Shown: positions 19,521-23,875 of the stretch, in pieces
How positions within the stretch are numbered: position 1 is the first letter of the stretch
Layout: each line of letters begins with the position of its first letter
NCBI GenBank assembly: GCA_000444245.1
Contig: ATSW01068964.1
Coordinates: 1-23,875, forward strand
DNA length: 23,875 nucleotides
Direction: 5' to 3'
Source: Botryllus schlosseri
Taxonomy: Eukaryota > Chordata > Ascidiacea > Stolidobranchia > Styelidae
Program-made: the position numbers and the translations under genes
Notes under the pieces: model-generated
The model's database searches: none
Told to the model about the DNA's origin: nothing
What the model saw: the letters and a program-made list of their open reading frames with translations, nothing else

Positions 19521-21090
19521 CAGGGGTCGGCAACCTTTTGCTAGCCACGGGCCAAATTTCGAGTTCACAACTTTTTGGCGGGCCGGAATTTTTCTTAATA
19601 TCATCTTTTCCGCTCACTTCGGTATATTATCCTACATTGCTGCAATCTCAATCATACCAATCAGAAGACACAAGTATTTACACTTCAACAACGTAGAATA
19701 AATATGACAATTGACGCAGCTTGCTTTGTGAAAGGTTTTCAACTTCTGGTAACAGTCAGATGAAGCAAGAATCAGACCATATTCTAAAGGGGCGTCCGAG
19801 ATACGTGATATTGGCTTTCTATTCGTGAATTTCATTGTTCACATGCGCACGTGCTACCGAAAATCGATGCGATGTCTTTTGCATCGTTTGATAAGCTGGG
19901 ATAAAGATCAATTCCATGAACGTACTCTTTGTCAAAGTCATGCAGCGATATGCTCTTTGTATGAAATTCGTCATTCAATCCAACTGCATCGCATTTCAAA
20001 AAGGTCCATTTGAAATTTTCAGACAATGGTATTGGCGTCCACATTAAATGGAGTACTGAATAGTCAGAATTTATTTTGTATAGAAGGAATGTCGGAAAAG
20101 CGGGTGGATATTCAGTAATTAAATTTCGTATCACAGTTACAAATATAGTGTTGGTACTAGGTTTTCTCTCCTCCAGGATAGGAAAGTGAGCATAATTTAC
20201 TCTGTAATGTTGACATTCCCAGATTTGTTTCAAATGCGCCTCAACATCTCATGTATTCAGTTGCCTCACCCCCCCACCCCGAAGTTGCAAATTCAATTTG
20301 TTCAGATGTGACGTTAAATGTAGCCTACCAGGAGAGCAAGATTAGATACCTATTTTCGATTACAAGATTATGAGTCGGCGATATTTGTATTTTCGGGGAA
20401 AGATGCTATTTCATTTCTCAGTTCATAGACTCGTGCAAGCATAGCTGCTCGACTTAATGCGCGAACATGGCAGAAATACATTACATCGCCATATTGATTC
20501 TATGCTTCTAGTTATCTGTCGTAACAATGTTGGTGATTCAGTTCGTGAGACAAAATCATATTTTCAGTTTTAATCATTGTGACCAAAACACTTCAGGTTT
20601 GTAGTATTGGCGCACAATGCCTTCTGGTGAATTAAACTATGAATAACTGGCCTATGGAGGCTAGTTATCTGTAATTAAACAGTTTAAGTTTGATATTTTG
20701 TCATTGCGTCTGATATGTTCCAAGCGTTTTTGAAGCAGATGAAGGACACCTTTATTGTCACACCCCATCGGTAAACCCTTCGAAAAATATGGTACACCTT
20801 CGGTTGCGAGATATACCCGATTGATAAGCACTGATCTAGTCTACTCTAGACAATCTCCATCTCCTACTTCAACCGCCTTCGTTTTGTGGCGTCACAATAG
20901 ACTAATACGATTTGGGCAACTTATATCGTATCAATACCGCATTCTTTCCAAGCAGTGCTGCACTGCTGATTCAAACTCATTGTGAAACGGCGGGCCGCAT
21001 TCTTGTGAAAACTAATTATTATGTCGCGGGCCGGACGATTTCGCTTAGCGGGCCGGATCCGGCCCGCGGGCCGTAGGTTGCCGACCCTTG
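19521..21090 (-). mobile_element. hAT element with transposase relic (CAGGGGTCGGCAACC type)
   Basis: The left end is CAGGGGTCGGCAACCTTTTG and the right end on the minus strand is CAAGGGTCGGCAACC. The flanks are a perfect 8-bp TSD, CTGTATTG, at 19513-19520 and 21091-21098. GCGGGCC-rich blocks mark the inner side of both ends. At 1.57 kb it is shorter than an autonomous hAT, yet it keeps the C-terminal part of a transposase on the minus strand. It is therefore an internally deleted derivative of a coding element and was not built from noncoding DNA. Confidence 0.95.
19695..20248 (-). pseudogene. hAT transposase C-terminal fragment, frameshifted
   Basis: On the minus strand, 20248-19832 reads DVEAHLKQIWECQ, NYAHFPILEE, then LHDFDKEYVH, DLYPSLSNDAKDIAS and FGSTCACEQ. 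The last part matches the conserved hAT motif F-G-S-T-Y-x-C-E-Q of the C-terminal dimerisation region in GTF2IRD2/ZBED5-like transposases, with cysteine replacing tyrosine. A frameshift near 19832-19835 moves the rest into another frame, which continues FTNRKPISRISDAPLEYGL, then ILASSDC, matching the family's KSRxRSRLTDEHLxxxLRxA block. The N-terminal zinc finger and catalytic core are missing. In the family this protein cuts and pastes the element; here it cannot work. Confidence 0.85.
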
Positions 21091-21161
21091 CTGTATTGTA
21101 TATCTCTACCGTTATCAGTGATCTCCTCAGCTTTCTGCAAACTGTAGCCTACAGTGTACAG

Positions 21162-21872
21162 CAGGGCTGGCCAACCTTTTCAGCCAAAGGGCCACATTCA
21201 ATTGACGAACTTTTGTGCGGGCCACTATCCGCGCGAAGCACGAAAATTTTTTGAAGTTCATAGGTCAATAATATTGTCACTTGACTATATTGCGGGCCTG
21301 CTGTATATCGTTGGGCTAAGTTTGCAAGGGCTGGGCTATTCGGCGCATGGACATATCGATATCGAAAGCTGCGACCAACATGCGTCAATCATTTCATGCC
21401 TAGGTTTCATAGTCGACGGTCTTACTGCTAGCGCAAACGCAAGGTCGCATATGTTGAACGACACTTTGTCTCGTAATCGCGAATATAGTTAGACTCAATC
21501 TGATACATTGGGTGTTCTTCAATTTTCACAAAAGGGCACCAATTTTAAAAACAAGAAACCGAGTGACAACATATTGCGCCAAGCTTGTAAAAAAATTTCA
21601 CTTTTGATAAATCTATCGCAAATTATCCTGCTTTATCGTAGTGTACGAAGATATAGGTTACCAATATGTGAATGGTTGATGGATCTGTCAATGAGTCGAA
21701 ACTGATATTTTAGTCATCACATCTCAAGTGTTGCGGCCAGACTAATCAAATTTTTGGTTGGACTTGCAAGTTCACAATCTGTGCAATCCATTTTTCATGA
21801 TATTAGAAATTTCGGAAATTACCTCGCGGGCCACTCAAAACCGTCTCGCGGGCCACGGGTTGGCCGGCCCTG
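21162..21872. mobile_element. hAT MITE of the CAGGGCTGGCCAACC type (711 bp)
   Basis: The left end is CAGGGCTGGCCAACC and the right end GGTTGGCCGGCCCTG, a near-perfect inverted repeat. The flanks are a perfect 8-bp TSD, GTGTACAG, at 21154-21161 and 21873-21880. GCGGGCCAC blocks lie inside both ends. No transposase frame is recognisable. It lies 71 bases from the preceding hAT element. Confidence 0.95.
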
Positions 21873-21880
21873 GTGTACAG

Positions 21881-22800
21881 CATCATTGAGTAAACCAGAC
21901 GATGGGAGTGTGACAATAGACGCATCATTCTGATAAGCTGTAGTTTCTTTGTATTGTTAATCACATGTCCAATGTCCAGTGGGCCACTACTTTGAATTAT
22001 CACATGGCATCAATATGTCATTTTATAGCGTAATTTTATAGTTGTGCAAGGTGCTTTCCCAATAAACCCTTTACAGACCAAAGATGTCGAAAAGCCGAGC
22101 TTGATTTAGTAGATATTAGAGCGCGGCAGGTAGTAGAAAGGGGGATTTTGTGTCGACTCAATTCAATGTCTTTTCCATGTACTTTAATAATGTAAGTATT
22201 ACGCAGATACTACAGCGTTCATCAGCGCGTGGGATGTAGATCCGCTGGTTAAAATACCACCCTGACACACTCCTTCCTGCTTCACCTATTTAGGCATACC
22301 TGATCATAATAGCATGCCGTCACATATGCAATGGTATCCACTACCCATTACCTTGTATTATATAAAGATCATAAAACAGATAATAACATGAAATGAGTTG
22401 GAGCGAAAACAAATTAGAATTGACATTATTGAAAAAGCCAAGACAACTAACAATACAATAAAACGAGGATTAATTAAGAAACATAACTGAGTGGATAATA
22501 TGTCTCTGCAATGAGTAATAAAATTGCTTTCAAGTGTAAGCAGATACAAAATATTACAGTTACTATGACGAAAATGCAGCTTACAATGAAAAAAAGATAA
22601 ATATTAGGATACAGCACATGAAAAGTTGACTATATAGTCAATAGACCGAACCAAGAGCACCCAAATATCAACATATTATTGAAGTAGATACTGAGGTCAG
22701 CGGATTGCATGGATTCAGTGACAGAAAGGTTTATGTAACAGTTATGGCACAATGCGCAGGGATTAGGTTGGAGAGATATATACTCAAGTCTAGAGAGTGG
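21881..22800. other. Unassigned AT-rich DNA
   Basis: No gene, RNA or bounded mobile element was supported. A TTAGAATTGACA motif near 22412 recurs in the repeat region that follows, so the repeat may start earlier in a decayed form. Confidence 0.4.
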
Positions 22801-23130
22801 AATGATACTCTGCCTGGAAAGCTGAAGACCTAACAATATTGTGTAAAGAGAACAAAACATTTGAGTGGCTGCACTGGTATAGGCATTACCAAATTATTAG
22901 AATTGACAGCAAGATAACCAGCAAGACATTAAAATGAGAATTAGTGCAGTTTCTTAGGCTGTAGTGATACTCAGCCAGGAAAGTAATTGACCTAGCAGAG
23001 AGCAAAACGTATTAAATAAAGCGAGCGAAACCTCCGACAAATGATACGATAAAACATTAGAATCGACAGTCTTACTAGAAGCAGAATAACTATCATGAGG
23101 GGTTAGAGAACAGAAGCCAGGGAAGTGACT
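22800..23130. repeat. Diverged tandem repeat, period about 160 bp
   Basis: The block AATGATACTCTGCCTGGAAA at 22801 recurs as AGTGATACTCAGCCAGGAAA near 22963. GAGAACAAAAC near 22848 recurs as GAGAGCAAAAC near 23000. TTAGAATTGACAG near 22899 recurs as TTAGAATCGACAG near 23058. A third partial copy (AGCCAGGGAAGTGAC) begins near 23115. The order of blocks is conserved, with substitutions and small gaps. No function is evident. Confidence 0.65.
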
Positions 23131-23875
23131 ATCAGAAATTACTGCATACTGGCCGAACAAATCCATGACCACTAACAAATGGTCTTTTAATAGTCAATAT
23201 TGATACCAAATGACACCACCCCTATTACACCTCAACATTGAGCAAATACATCGCTGGAGTCAACCTTATATAAGCGCTAACAAAACGCCCATTAGTTTTC
23301 CCATCTACTACTTCGCGGATGGAAATACGCATTAAAGCGAACGGACGCGACTTGTCACACTCTTGCTTTTTCTGTTCTTTCTTTCTCTTCGTTCCTCTTC
23401 TCTGTCGCTTCCGCTTGAGGAGAGAAACAGTCGGACACGTTTACGGATCGTGGATTCCCGGCTTAAGGGTGATTCTTCCTCCAATGGTCAGCACCTTGAA
23501 AATTGAGAACAATTTTGTTGCAAAATGCATGACAATTTGAAAGTTACATCATTCTAATTATTCCAGTTATGGCCGTGAATCGTTACAAGTGCGGTAACCA
23601 TAGGAATTATTACTATACTTCAACTACAAATACAATATATTGTATAAAATAAATAACAATTCTTTTACGTTGATCGAGTCCCAAATAGATGAAATATGTC
23701 AAAGAATTTGCAAAAATTTTTTGTATAATTTAACAGAATCCGAAATCCTCTCCAAAGTGCACCTTTCAAAATTTGATATCAAGACTCCCAACATTTTACA
23801 ATTCGAAGTTGGATGGCTTTACCAATACAAGCGACCATTTTGTATCGCAATTGACAATTATGTAGAGACTGAGAC
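23131..23875. other. Unassigned DNA at the right edge
   Basis: A 73-codon frame at 23319-23540 begins with a hydrophobic phenylalanine/leucine-rich run but has no recognisable domain, and I do not call it. An acceptor-like ATTATTCCAG at 23566 followed by a donor-like GTAACC would give a 27-base phase 1-1 microexon, too little to support. Confidence 0.35.

Noticed and set aside
23567-23593. 27-base microexon with good-looking acceptor and donor
   Set aside because: Too short to support by sequence alone and encodes no motif.

Overview
The window looks like nuclear DNA of an animal, most likely an invertebrate deuterostome; an ascidian-type tunicate is my best guess. It is AT-rich, and the only convincing host coding sequence is three small exons with GT-AG splice sites separated by 5 to 6 kb introns. 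The introns are crowded with short non-autonomous DNA transposons. The taxon is inferred from general texture (TAGGCCTAC-type words, modest introns, many hAT MITEs) and is not proven. No bacterial-style genes, rRNA, CRISPR array or convincing functional tRNA were seen.

Host gene (+ strand): an exon at 8214-8317 encodes the C-terminal end of a C-type lectin domain (CTLD). Exons at 13943-14059 and 18992-19099 each encode one complete EGF-like domain. The junctions are phase compatible: the CTLD exon ends in phase 1 and both EGF exons are symmetric phase 1-1. The window therefore holds the middle of a CTLD-EGF-EGF protein, probably a secreted or cell-surface lectin. The start of the CTLD and the end of the gene were not found and probably lie outside the window or in small exons I could not recognise.

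Mobile DNA: almost everything else that can be explained is hAT superfamily DNA transposons. They have terminal inverted repeats starting CAG and 8-bp target-site duplications (TSDs). Four have perfect or near-perfect TSDs and clear ends: 1727-2985, 11846-12713, 19521-21090 and 21162-21872. Between 3878 and 8055 lies a five-level nest: 3878-8055 contains 4478-7798, which contains 4625-7490, which contains 4757-6719, which contains a truncated GAGTCA-rich element from 5036. Several elements carry dense short-word repeat arrays near their ends, with a different word in each family. The element 19521-21090 still carries a decayed hAT transposase C-terminus on the minus strand. A tRNA-derived SINE with a 13-bp TSD sits at 9464-9716, exactly at the border of a further probable hAT element (9725-11756).

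Other structure: a diverged direct duplication (1-358 and 1370-1720), an imperfect tandem repeat of about 160 bp near 22800-23130, a perfect 18-bp palindrome at 4198-4215, and a possible decayed EGF fragment at 16128-16169 between the two real EGF exons. The remaining stretches look like unannotatable AT-rich intron or intergenic DNA.
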